DNA of 64,000 nucleotides. Source: UBA6663 sp044226485 (GTDB taxonomy: Bacteria > Chloroflexota > Anaerolineae > Anaerolineales > UBA6663). The notes under the pieces are model-generated. The model was not told where the DNA came from. It was given only the letters and a program-made list of their open reading frames with translations, and ran no database searches. The position numbers and the translations under genes are program-made. Location: contig JBGAGY010000004.1 of the NCBI GenBank assembly GCA_044226485.1, positions 186,001-250,000 on the forward strand, written 5' to 3'. Shown one piece after another: positions 50,498 to 58,515 of the stretch; positions within the stretch are counted from its first letter, which is position 1; every line of letters starts with the position of its first letter.

Positions 50498-50911
50498 ATG
50501 GCCGAGACCAAAACCAAGAAGACCGAGGCAAGCGCCGACGCATTCCTGGCTGCCATTCCAGAGAAGCAGCGCCGCGAGGATTGCCAGGCGATCGCGGCGA
50601 TGATGCAGAAGGCGACAAAGGCGCCGCCGAAGATGTGGGGCAGTAGCATTGTGGGGTTCGGCACGTATCGGCTCAAGTACACGAGCGGCAGAGAAGCAGA
50701 CTGGATGATCATCGGCTTCTCGCCGCGTAAGAGCGACCTGACTCTCTATGTGCACGGTGGCGCCGAAGAAGTCGAAGCGCTCTACGAAGGGCTCGGCAAA
50801 TACAAACGGGGCAAGGGTTGCCTCTACATCAAGACCCTGGCCGACGTTGACCAGAAAGTGCTGCAGAAGATCATCAACACGTCGGTCAAGCATGTCAAAG
50901 CGGGTCAGTAG
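50498..50911 (+). CDS. DUF1801-domain protein
   Basis: A 137-residue protein with the DUF1801/YdhG pattern: DAFLAAIPEKQRREDCQAIA, GSSIVGFGTYRLKYTSGREA, WMIIGFSPRKSDLTLYV, GKGCLYIKTLADVDQKVLQK. Family function is unknown; it is often near stress or detoxification genes. A ribosome-binding site AGGAG precedes the ATG. The stop TAG is part of an AGTC-type repeat. Confidence 0.9.
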   Translation: MAETKTKKTEASADAFLAAIPEKQRREDCQAIAAMMQKATKAPPKMWGSSIVGFGTYRLKYTSGREADWMIIGFSPRKSDLTLYVHGGAEEVEALYEGLGKYKRGKGCLYIKTLADVDQKVLQKIINTSVKHVKAGQ

Positions 50912-50958
50912 TCGAGTCGTCCGGTCTTCTGGTAGTCTTGTCGTCGGGCCGTCTTTGA
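50909..50958. repeat. AGTC-type repeat at the DUF1801 gene end
   Basis: TAGTCGAGTCGTCCGGTCTT followed by ctggtagtcttgtcgtcggg. Opening TAG is the DUF1801 stop. Words match the other AGTC elements but a complementary right arm is poor, so this may be a half element. Confidence 0.65.
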
Positions 50959-51042
50959 CATGAAAGGCGCACTGCGGGCTTCATGACCGGCCGGCAGGCC
51001 GCGCAAACGACCGTTCGACGACATGAGGACTCGACTCATCCT

Positions 51043-51516
51043 ATGTACTTGATCGACGCCCGAAGCACGGAGTTGATCGACACGTGGCGGATCCACAACC
51101 GGGTCACGCTGTACCTGCTCGACTCCATCGCGCCCGAGGTATTCAGGGCGCCCGAGCCTGAGGAAGGGCGCAGCGCGCCGGCCATGCTGGCGCACATTCA
51201 TCACGTGCGTCTTCTATGGCTGCAATCGGCGGCGCCGGCGCTCTATCGCGGCCAGGATAAGGCCCCGGACCTGCGCCGCCCCGTGCTGCGCAAAGCCCTG
51301 ACGGCGTCGGGCAAGGCCATCGAAGCCCTTGTCACCCAAAGCCTCGCGACGACCGGACGCATCAAAGGCTTCCGGCCGCATGCCGTCGCATACGCCGGCT
51401 ACATGATCGCTCACGAGTCGTATCATCATGGCGAGATCGGCATCGCCTTGCGCGAGGCCGGCTATCCGTTGGACAAGAAATCCGCCTATGGCCTTTGGCA
51501 GTGGGGAACTCGTTAG
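51043..51516 (+). CDS. DinB-family protein
   Basis: A 157-residue DinB protein: LIDTWRIHNRVTLYLLDSIA, PAMLAHIHHVRLLWLQSA and AGYMIAHESYHHGEIGIALR, giving the conserved His triad, then the C-terminal YGLWQWG motif shared with YfiT-type members. The start is the ATG at 51043. The TAG stop and the next bases (TTAGCCTTGTGGTCAAGTCG) are a degenerate AGTC-type repeat start. Confidence 0.88.
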   Translation: MYLIDARSTELIDTWRIHNRVTLYLLDSIAPEVFRAPEPEEGRSAPAMLAHIHHVRLLWLQSAAPALYRGQDKAPDLRRPVLRKALTASGKAIEALVTQSLATTGRIKGFRPHAVAYAGYMIAHESYHHGEIGIALREAGYPLDKKSAYGLWQWGTR

Positions 51517-51600
51517 CCTTGTGGTCAAGTCGTCCGCTGGCCGAGTCGTCTGTGACACGATCAGCGAGCCTGACGTACATCAACGAGACGACGACCTGAA
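51514..51600. repeat. Degenerate AGTC-type palindromic repeat
   Basis: TAGCCTTGTGGTCAAGTCGT on the left; gagacgacgacctgaacaca on the right is its approximate complement, with a loop containing gtgacacgatcagcgagcc. It starts at the stop of the DinB gene and lies before the SRPBCC-PDZ-DinB gene. Confidence 0.6.
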
Positions 51601-51639
51601 CACAAGGCTGCTTGATTGAGAGACTGAATGGAGGATCCG

Positions 51640-52833
51640 ATGAGCGACTCATTGACGATTGCGCGCACGGTTCGCGGAACTGCAGCTGAGGCGTTTCGGG
51701 CGTTCACACACCCGACGGCCCTGCGAGACTGGCTGTGTCAGGCGGCTGAAGTCGAGGCGCGGCCGGGTGGCCGCCTCTATCTGGCGTGGGCCGATGGACA
51801 CAGCGCGCGAGGCACCTTCACGACGATCGAGCCCGGCAAGCGCCTGGCGTTCTCGTGGGATCATGACGCGCATGGCGGCGCGACGAGCGTCGAGGTGAAG
51901 TTCGCGGCAGCCAAGGCCGGCGGGACGCGGGTCACAGTCAAGCATGCGGGGCTGGGCAAAGCGTCTGAAGATGTACGGTCCGCATGGGCTTCGGGGCTCG
52001 AGAACCTGGATTCTCTGCTCGCGGATGGCATCGATCTGCGCAGCGCGCGGCGACCACGGTTGGGGATCTTCATCGGCGAACTCACCCCCGAGATCGCCAG
52101 CAGGCTCGGCTCGCCGGCCCAGGGCATTCGACTTGAAGGCACAGCGCCCGACAGCGGCGCCGCCGCCGCCGGCTTGCAGAAGGACGATGTGCTTGTCGCG
52201 TTCGACGGCTCGCCGGTGACGCGTTTCGAGGATCTGACACCGCTTGTCACGCGCCACAAGGCCGGCGACGTGGTGGCCGTCGAGGTCGTCCGTGCTGGGG
52301 AACGCGCAAGCACCGAATTGACGCTTGGGCACTTCCCCCAGCCCAAGATCCCGGCCACCGGCAAGGCGCTGGCCAAACAGGCCCGCGCCATCCATCAGCG
52401 CCTCAACGCTGACATCGCCAGGAAGACCCGCGGCCTGACCGAAACGGGCGCATCACGGCAGCCCAAGAAGAACGAGTGGAGCGTCAAGCAATTGATCGCG
52501 CATCTGGTTCTGACGGAGCGAGATCTGCAGAGTTGGGTGGCTCAGATGGTCAACGACCGCGAGGCGGGCGACGATCTCGAGTTCCGGCCCAACGCGAACC
52601 CGAGGATCGATGCCCTCGTCGACCGGCTCAAGACGCTGGCCGCACTTCGCCGGGAGCTGGCGCTCGCCCAGGAGGAGACCGCTCGCCTGGCCGAGCACCT
52701 GCCGCGCGACTTCGTGACGGACCGCAAGCACCTCTATAACCGCTTCGCAAGCTGGGTCATCGACATCACGCCCGGCCACTACGACAGCGAACACGCCGAG
52801 CAATTCGACATTGCGATCAAGGCAAGTAAATAG
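51640..52833 (+). CDS. SRPBCC (AHSA1) + PDZ + DinB three-domain fusion
   Basis: A 397-residue chain. Residues about 1-130 form an AHSA1-type SRPBCC domain (VRGTAAEAFRAFTHPTALRD, GRLYLAWADGHSARGTFTTI). Residues about 135-230 are a PDZ-like domain (GIRLEGTAPDSGAAAAGLQK, then DDVLVAFDGSPVTRFEDL). Residues about 240-395 are a DinB-type bundle (NEWSVKQLIAHLVLTERDLQ, FASWVIDITPGHYDSEHAEQ). The PDZ part suggests peptide-tail recognition in a protein otherwise built from ligand-binding and metal-bundle folds. GGAGG five bases upstream fixes the ATG at 51640. The TAG stop is the first triplet of the palindrome at 52831. Confidence 0.84.
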   Translation: MSDSLTIARTVRGTAAEAFRAFTHPTALRDWLCQAAEVEARPGGRLYLAWADGHSARGTFTTIEPGKRLAFSWDHDAHGGATSVEVKFAAAKAGGTRVTVKHAGLGKASEDVRSAWASGLENLDSLLADGIDLRSARRPRLGIFIGELTPEIASRLGSPAQGIRLEGTAPDSGAAAAGLQKDDVLVAFDGSPVTRFEDLTPLVTRHKAGDVVAVEVVRAGERASTELTLGHFPQPKIPATGKALAKQARAIHQRLNADIARKTRGLTETGASRQPKKNEWSVKQLIAHLVLTERDLQSWVAQMVNDREAGDDLEFRPNANPRIDALVDRLKTLAALRRELALAQEETARLAEHLPRDFVTDRKHLYNRFASWVIDITPGHYDSEHAEQFDIAIKASK

Positions 52834-52916
52834 TCAGGTCGTCGAGTAGTCTTGTAGTCAGGTCGACCACCGACGACCTGACTACAAGACTACTCGACGA
52901 CCTGACTGCGAGACTA
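52831..52916. repeat. AGTC-type palindrome supplying stop codons to both convergent genes
   Basis: Perfect 34-bp arms 52832-52865 and 52874-52907 (AGTCAGGTCGTCGAGTAGTC onward) around ACCACCGA. The left end TAG (52831-52833) is the stop of the fusion gene. The right end reads CTA (52914-52916), the stop of the convergent SRPBCC gene. It would also work as a strong transcription terminator in both directions. Confidence 0.95.
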
Positions 52917-53342
52917 TTTGATCAATCGACCGATTCGTTCAGCCTGCTCTTCAAGCGATTTCTGCATCTGCTGTTTGACCATGCCCTCGACAGCGGCCGG
53001 GTAGGCGCCGGCTGGCACTTCCATCGAGATCGTCAGCTTCGTGCCGGCGCCGGCTGGCTCGAAGCGATAGACCGTCTCCACAGCGTTCGGCACGCCGACG
53101 GTCTTCACGGCCCAGATCTGGTTCGCCAGAAACGTCGACACCTGCATCTGCGACTGGATCTTCTGACCCATGACTTCCGTGGTGTACACATACGTCGAGC
53201 CGATCGCGACAGGCCCGGCCGGGACGAGGCGCGCTTCCTTGATGCCGGCCTGCCAGGCTGGATGATTGGCCACATCGGTGACGTAGGCGAAGACGCGATC
53301 CACGGGCTGGTTCACAACGGCTGAAGTGGTGATGGTGGGCAT
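52914..53342 (-). CDS. SRPBCC-family protein (polyketide cyclase/CoxG-like)
   Basis: A 142-residue START/SRPBCC fold: TTSAVVNQPVDRVFAYVTDV, NHPAWQAGIKEARLVPAGPV, YVYTTEVMGQKIQSQMQV and RFEPAGAGTKLTISMEVPAG, then a C-terminal helix EGMVKQQMQKSLEEQAERI. These domains bind hydrophobic ligands. GGAG is present before the ATG. The TAG stop lies in the AGTC-type palindrome. Last member of the DinB/SRPBCC island and the only one on the minus strand. Confidence 0.87.
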   Translation of the reverse strand: MPTITTSAVVNQPVDRVFAYVTDVANHPAWQAGIKEARLVPAGPVAIGSTYVYTTEVMGQKIQSQMQVSTFLANQIWAVKTVGVPNAVETVYRFEPAGAGTKLTISMEVPAGAYPAAVEGMVKQQMQKSLEEQAERIGRLIK

Positions 53343-53624
53343 GGAGTTCTCCTGAAATGAAGCCGGCTACGGCAACCGGGTTCGACCCGGTCGTTTCCAA
53401 ATCCCTTAACGTCGGCGCCCGCCTGTTTGCGTCATGCCTGGGCGTCGCCGCAAATCCCGACTCATGACGGCCGTGGATCGATCCCGATCGTCCGGGCGTT
53501 ATCCTGACGACGAGCCGGGAAAACGCCTGACACCTGGGTGATGAATGGGTGCAATACAATAAACCCTGGCAAACAGCAGACCCTGATTTCCGGGCCGAGC
53601 CAATCCTTTGCCAAGGAGGAAGCT

Positions 53625-54791
53625 ATGCGCCTTCGCGCGACTTTCATGACGATGACCCTGTTGGTGGCGACGGCGTGCGTGCCCGTCACCTCTCCGGCCA
53701 CACCCGAACAACCAGCGACCGATCTACCGCAGCCGACTGTCGAGCTGTCCACCGCCACATCGGCGCCCACGGCGACCGAAGCTCAAGCCGCGACGGCGAC
53801 GGCAGCCCCAACCGCGACCACCGCCGCGACCGCCACGACGGCTGCCGCGACGGCAACGGCCACAGCGTCAAGCTCGTCGACCCAGACCACGCCTGGCTCG
53901 GATGTCTACTACGACGACCGCTCCGATGCGCGCACGCTGGTGCTCTCGTACGTCAACGCCCTCGCGCGACATGAACCCCTGCGGGCACACGGTTACTGGC
54001 GCGACTCGGCTGACCGCCCCGCGTTTGCCGACATCGAGCAGGAATTCATGGACCTGACCGGTGCGTCGGTCGAGATCGGCCAGATCCTGGCCGATGCCGG
54101 AGCCGGTCAGCGGTACTTCGCCGTGCCGGCTCTGGTGACACTCAACCGCGACGCCGGGAACGAGGTCGAGGCCGACTGCTTCTATCTGCACCTCTCATCC
54201 CCCGATCTGCAGGCTGTGCCGCCGTTCAAACCGCTCGGTGTCGAACGCCTGACCCGCCAGCCGCTGACCGAAAGCAGCAACGCCGCCAACGCTCTGGCTA
54301 CCGCCTGCCCCGCAGACGCCGGCGGCCCGATGGACCCCATGCCGACGTTCGATCCGACCGACATCAGCCAGGACCGATACCTTGATGATCGCAGCGATGC
54401 GACGCAGATCATGCGCTCGCTCTTCAATGCCGTCAATCGGCAGGAGTTCGCCCGCGCCTACAGCTACTGGGATCCGTCGAGCCCCGAGATCAAACCGTTC
54501 GACGTCTTCTCGGCCGGCTACGCCGACACGCGCAACGTGACAGTCGAGTTCGGTGAGGTCATCGGCGACGCCGGCGCCGGACAGTACTACTACCAGGCGC
54601 CCGTGATCCTGCGCTCGGAAACCGTTGCCGGCGCAAAGCAAGTGTACGTCGGCTGCTACACGATGCACATCTCGAATCCGAGTTTCCAGGCCACTCCACC
54701 GTTCGAGCCGCTGGCGATCACGGCCGGCACCGCCAAGGCCGTCTCGGAAGCTGAGGCGCAGACCAAGTTGCAGACAGCTTGCACACCTTGA
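53625..54791 (+). CDS. Lipoprotein with two tandem homologous domains
   Basis: A 388-residue lipoprotein with lipobox LLVATACVP and an Ala/Thr-rich linker. Two copies of a domain of about 130 residues follow (from YYDDRSDARTLVLSYVNALA and from YLDDRSDATQIMRSLFNAVN). The copies share RSDA, a central GAGQ-Y-x2-PA/APV block, the FYLHLSSP/YTMHISNP strand, PPFKPL/PPFEPL and a terminal TAC. The two Cys in each copy probably form disulfides. The layout suggests a SnoaL/NTF2-like fold duplicated within the gene. Function unknown. AAGGAGG precedes the ATG at 53625. Confidence 0.8.
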   Translation: MRLRATFMTMTLLVATACVPVTSPATPEQPATDLPQPTVELSTATSAPTATEAQAATATAAPTATTAATATTAAATATATASSSSTQTTPGSDVYYDDRSDARTLVLSYVNALARHEPLRAHGYWRDSADRPAFADIEQEFMDLTGASVEIGQILADAGAGQRYFAVPALVTLNRDAGNEVEADCFYLHLSSPDLQAVPPFKPLGVERLTRQPLTESSNAANALATACPADAGGPMDPMPTFDPTDISQDRYLDDRSDATQIMRSLFNAVNRQEFARAYSYWDPSSPEIKPFDVFSAGYADTRNVTVEFGEVIGDAGAGQYYYQAPVILRSETVAGAKQVYVGCYTMHISNPSFQATPPFEPLAITAGTAKAVSEAEAQTKLQTACTP

Positions 54792-54792
54792 G

Positions 54793-55419
54793 ATGGCCAC
54801 TGACGTCATCTTCATCAGCCAACTCGCGGCACGAGTCAAGAAAGTCGAGCACGGCTTCGTCGACGTCCGCAAGGCCGCCGACGAGGCCCGTGCTCGTCTC
54901 GCGACGCCCACGCGCCTGACCCTCGCAAAGCAACTCATCGCCGATCCCGTGCATCAGGTGCGCATGCTCGGCGCCTTCATGCTTGGCGACCTCGCAGCGC
55001 GCTCGGCGCCGGCTCTCAAACTCCTGTGCGACAAGGTCAGCGCCGATGAGGACTGGCGCGTGCAGGAGATCCTGGCCAAGGCGTTCGATACCTACTGCGC
55101 CGAGACGGGCTACGAGAAAGCCCTGCCGACCATCGATACCTGGCTCGTCCATCGCCGCGCGCCGGTGCGTCGCGCCGTCACCGAAGGCCTGCGCATCTGG
55201 ACGAGCCGGCCCTACTTCAAGGAGCATCCGGAGGAAGCCGTGCGACGTCTGGCCGCGCTCCATGCAGACCCTGACGAGGTTGTTCGTCGGTCAGTCGGCA
55301 ACGCCCTCCGCGACATCTCGCGCAAACACGGCGCACTCGTCCGGCAGGCCACCTCAACCTGGGATGCGGCCGACCCCGCAGTGGCTCTGACGCTGGCGCA
55401 CGTCAAACACCGCAGATGA
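54793..55419 (+). CDS. AlkD-like HEAT-repeat protein
   Basis: A 208-residue all-helical protein with HEAT-like repeats: VHQVRMLGAFMLGDLAARSA, DWRVQEILAKAFDTYC, RRAPVRRAVTEGLRIWTSRP and DEVVRRSVGNALRDISRKHG. The last resembles the RSV-x-N-LNDI motif of DNA-alkylation-repair proteins AlkC/AlkD, which flip or recognise alkylated bases. Catalytic specificity cannot be judged. It starts one base after the lipoprotein stop. Confidence 0.8.
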   Translation: MATDVIFISQLAARVKKVEHGFVDVRKAADEARARLATPTRLTLAKQLIADPVHQVRMLGAFMLGDLAARSAPALKLLCDKVSADEDWRVQEILAKAFDTYCAETGYEKALPTIDTWLVHRRAPVRRAVTEGLRIWTSRPYFKEHPEEAVRRLAALHADPDEVVRRSVGNALRDISRKHGALVRQATSTWDAADPAVALTLAHVKHRR

Positions 55420-55524
55420 TCCGGCGCCCGGGGGAACACGTCGGATGACGGGCCAAAGAGGCCGCACCGGCTGTGTGATCCCTCGTCCACCCGGTGGCGC
55501 GGCGCGCCGCCTATAATCGACCCC

Positions 55525-56073
55525 ATGTCCCGCCGCACCCTGCCTGAAAAACCAAGTACGCCCACGTGGCTGCGCATCGCCGGTTTCGTCATCATCGCGA
55601 TCTTCGCCCTGGTCAGCGCCTGGCAGAACTTCGGCGCGGCCGCGCCCGACCCGATCGCCACGGCCCGCCCGCCGAAACCCACAGCCCCGGAAGTTGCGGC
55701 GGTGGATGTCGCCACGGCCGAGGCCACACAGGAAGCCGCTGCGACCACCGCGAGCCAGTCGAACGAGGACCTTGTCATCCACGACGTGTCGATCTATGAC
55801 GTCGACGGCAACCTCGCCTATCAGGGCGACATCGATCTGGCCCCGACGCTCGACCGGATCGCGCGCGGTGAATCGGATCCACACGCCAACGACGGCGCTG
55901 TGTTTCAGAATCGCGAAGGCCTGCTCCCCAAGCACGCGAACGGCTACTACCACGAATACGTCGTACGCACGCCTGGGCTCGACGCCGTCGGCCCGCAACG
56001 CCTGATCCTGGGCGACGGCGGCGAGGTGTACTACACACCCGATCACTACGCCACCTTCACACGCATCCGATGA
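55525..56073 (+). CDS. Membrane-anchored barnase/RNase Sa-type ribonuclease
   Basis: A 182-residue protein with one N-terminal helix (WLRIAGFVIIAIFALVSAW), an Ala/Thr linker, and a C-terminal microbial ribonuclease domain. The active-site residues align with RNase Sa: Glu in YYHEYVVRTPG, Arg in GPQRLILGDGG and His in YYTPDHYATFTRI. It should cleave RNA at guanosines. The helix could be an anchor or a signal for secretion. The cognate barstar-like inhibitor is encoded by the next gene, overlapping in an ATGA. Confidence 0.93.
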   Translation: MSRRTLPEKPSTPTWLRIAGFVIIAIFALVSAWQNFGAAAPDPIATARPPKPTAPEVAAVDVATAEATQEAAATTASQSNEDLVIHDVSIYDVDGNLAYQGDIDLAPTLDRIARGESDPHANDGAVFQNREGLLPKHANGYYHEYVVRTPGLDAVGPQRLILGDGGEVYYTPDHYATFTRIR

Positions 56074-56540
56074 AACCGATCACCACTTCGCCGCAGGCTA
56101 TTGCCGTCCTCTTTCGGCGACTCACGACGGTCGGTGGGCCGGCGGTCACACAGGCGCCGCGTGTCTTGCTCGAAAGCAACGCCCTGGCCGGCGCCCTCGC
56201 CCGCCGCGGCTGGTTCGCGGCCCGGGTCGACCGCGCGCCGCTGTTCGACAAAGCCACGGTGCTGCACGGCTTCTATCAGGCCGGCTGCTTCCCCGCGTAC
56301 TTCGGTTTCAACTGGGATGCGCTGGCCGATCTGCTCTCCGACCTGAGTTGGCTGCAGGTGCAGGACCGCGAGCCCGCCGGCTTTGCGTTCCTCCTCGCGC
56401 ACAGCCAGGTGCTCGCCGAGCGCGCGCCTGAGGCTTTGACCACCCTCACCGACCTCGTCACCGACGTCGCCGCCACCCGCCTTGCCGCAGGTCGGGCTCC
56501 GCTGATCCTCGTGCTGGAGCAAACGAAGGACAAAGGTTGA
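56070..56540 (+). CDS. Barstar-family ribonuclease inhibitor
   Basis: A 156-residue barstar. The core is LFDKATVLHGFYQAGCFPAY followed by FGFNWDALADLLSDLSWLQ, matching the barstar helix that plugs the barnase active site (Asp-Leu/Asn-Trp-Asp region). It presumably protects the cytoplasm from the ribonuclease encoded just upstream. The pair is arranged nuclease first, inhibitor second, translationally coupled. Confidence 0.92.
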   Translation: MKPITTSPQAIAVLFRRLTTVGGPAVTQAPRVLLESNALAGALARRGWFAARVDRAPLFDKATVLHGFYQAGCFPAYFGFNWDALADLLSDLSWLQVQDREPAGFAFLLAHSQVLAERAPEALTTLTDLVTDVAATRLAAGRAPLILVLEQTKDKG

Positions 56541-56570
56541 CGGCCGCTCGCCCCTCGTCGTCTATTGACC

Positions 56571-58295
56571 TTACGCCGTCACGGCCTGTCGCAATCGTTT
56601 CGCCTCCTCCTGCACCAGGACGCGCCGCAGAAGCTTGCCCACTGTGGTCCGCGGCAGTTCCTTGCGGAAGTGAATGTGGCGCGGCACCTTGTAGCCGGTC
56701 AGTTCGTTGTGAGCGAACTGGCGGAGCTCGGCCTCGGTCGCCTGCATGCCCTCGTTGAGGACGACCCAGGCCAGAACGCGCTCGTTGCCGTCGAGGTCGG
56801 CCACGCCGGCGACCGCCACCTCGCGCACCGCCGGGTGCTGGATGAGGGCTTCCTCGACCTCCCGCGGCCAGACCTGAAAGCCGCCGGCCTTGATCAATTC
56901 CTTCTTGCGGTCGACGATGTAGAAGTAGCCGTCCTCATCCATTCGAGCGATATCGCCGGTGAACAGCCACGGCCCGCCCTGCCCGGCCGGATCCGGCCTC
57001 AGCGTTGCAGCAGTCTCGGACGGCATGTTCCAGTAGCCGGCAAACACCTGCGGTCCGCGCAACACGAGTTCGCCCTCTTCGCCCGGCCCCACCTCAGTGG
57101 CTCCGTCGGCCAACGACACGAGGCGTACCTCCACGTCGGGGTACGGAACCCCGATCGAGCCAGCCTTATTGGTGCCCGACAGCGGATTGCAGTGCGTGGC
57201 GGTCGGCGTCTCGGACATGCCGAAGCCTTCGACGAGGGTGCCGCCTGTGACTCGCTCGAAGCGTTCCTTGATCTCGGCCAGCAGCGGCGCGGAGCCCGAG
57301 ATGCAGGCCCGGATCGAGCGCAGGTCGTACTTGCCGGCGATCACGTCGGGGTGGCGGCTGATGGCGTTGAACATGGCCGGCACAGCCGGGAACAGCTGCG
57401 GCCTGTACTTGTGGATGTTGATCAACACATCAACGATGTCGCGTGGGTTCGGCACCATGATCATGGCACAGGCCCGCGAGACGGCCAGACCCATGCCGGC
57501 CACCAGGCCGTAGACGTGGAATAACGGGATCGCCATCAGCAGCCGGCTCTCACCCTCGCGGATGACATGGAACCAGGTTGTGTTCTGAATCGTGTTGGCC
57601 ACCAGGTTGCGATGCAGCGCGATAGCGCCCTTCGGCACACCGGTCGTCCCGCCCGAGTATTGAAAGATCGCGATGTCGTTTCCGTCGACCGCCAGGGCCG
57701 GGCGATCCTCGGGCCTGTACCGCGTCAACAGGTCCTTGAGCCAGACATCGCCGTTTTCGAGTCGATCGACACGGTGGCCATCCCGGCGTTCGCGAGCGAG
57801 CGTGAAGAGCACCGCCAGCGCCGACGGCAGCTGCTCCTTGAGGTTGGTCACGATCACGCGCTTGATCGGCGTCTGCGCCCGCACTTCATTGATGCGCGCG
57901 TAGAAGTTGCTCATCACGATGACGGTCTCGACTCCGGCATCTCGCAGCTGATAGGCCATCTCATGTGGCGTGTACAGGGGGTTGGTCGCCACGACGACGG
58001 CCCCGGCCTTGAGGATGCCGTAGAAAGCCATCACGAATTGGGGCGTGTTCGGGATGAGAAGGCCGACCCGATCGCCCTTCTTCACGCCCATCGCGGCCAG
58101 ACCCGCGGCGATGCGGTCGGCGTGGGCATTCATCTCGCGGTACGTCACGACCCGACCCTTGAACAGCGTGCAGGGCCTGTCGGGGAATCGGGCGGCGGAC
58201 TGTTCGAGAAAAACGTGGAAACCGTGGTCGGGGTAAGGGGCCAGCGTAGGCGCGATCTGCTCGTCGTATTGCTTGAGCCAGGGTTTTCGATCCAT
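56571..58295 (-). CDS. Long-chain acyl-CoA synthetase (FadD-like)
   Basis: A 574-residue adenylate-forming enzyme. P-loop-like IFQYSGGTTGVPKGAIALHR, the A5 motif VEGFGMSETPTATHCNPLSG, A7 LFTGDIARMDEDGYFYIVD, A8 RKKELIKAGGFQVWPREVEE and C-terminal Lys-containing LPRTTVGKLLRRVL are all present. It activates fatty acids to acyl-CoA via acyl-AMP. AGGAG six bases upstream supports the ATG at 58295 over two earlier in-frame ATGs. Confidence 0.94.
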   Translation of the reverse strand: MDRKPWLKQYDEQIAPTLAPYPDHGFHVFLEQSAARFPDRPCTLFKGRVVTYREMNAHADRIAAGLAAMGVKKGDRVGLLIPNTPQFVMAFYGILKAGAVVVATNPLYTPHEMAYQLRDAGVETVIVMSNFYARINEVRAQTPIKRVIVTNLKEQLPSALAVLFTLARERRDGHRVDRLENGDVWLKDLLTRYRPEDRPALAVDGNDIAIFQYSGGTTGVPKGAIALHRNLVANTIQNTTWFHVIREGESRLLMAIPLFHVYGLVAGMGLAVSRACAMIMVPNPRDIVDVLINIHKYRPQLFPAVPAMFNAISRHPDVIAGKYDLRSIRACISGSAPLLAEIKERFERVTGGTLVEGFGMSETPTATHCNPLSGTNKAGSIGVPYPDVEVRLVSLADGATEVGPGEEGELVLRGPQVFAGYWNMPSETAATLRPDPAGQGGPWLFTGDIARMDEDGYFYIVDRKKELIKAGGFQVWPREVEEALIQHPAVREVAVAGVADLDGNERVLAWVVLNEGMQATEAELRQFAHNELTGYKVPRHIHFRKELPRTTVGKLLRRVLVQEEAKRLRQAVTA

Positions 58296-58515
58296 CGCAG
58301 CTCCTGTCATCGTGGACAACGCTTCGGCGGATGAAGTAAGCAAAATTCTAACGCGAAAAGATCGGGTTAGACTGATTTTGGCCCTCTAAAGGGACCAGCG
58401 TACCGGCCGCGGGGTCAGGAAGACCAGACGCGCGCTAAAAGCGGTCCCGGAGGAGCAGCCGCCGTGTGGCCGCCCGGGTAGACATAGCGGCACGATTCTT
58501 GATACCCTGAAAGCC

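Noticed and set aside
53370..53400. A GGTTCGACC-like stretch resembling a tRNA T-loop
   Set aside because: The hairpin ACCGGG-TTCGA-CCCGGT has a five-base loop, not the seven-base T-loop, and no acceptor or anticodon arm can be built around it. The 282-bp gap 53343-53624 shows no RNA gene.
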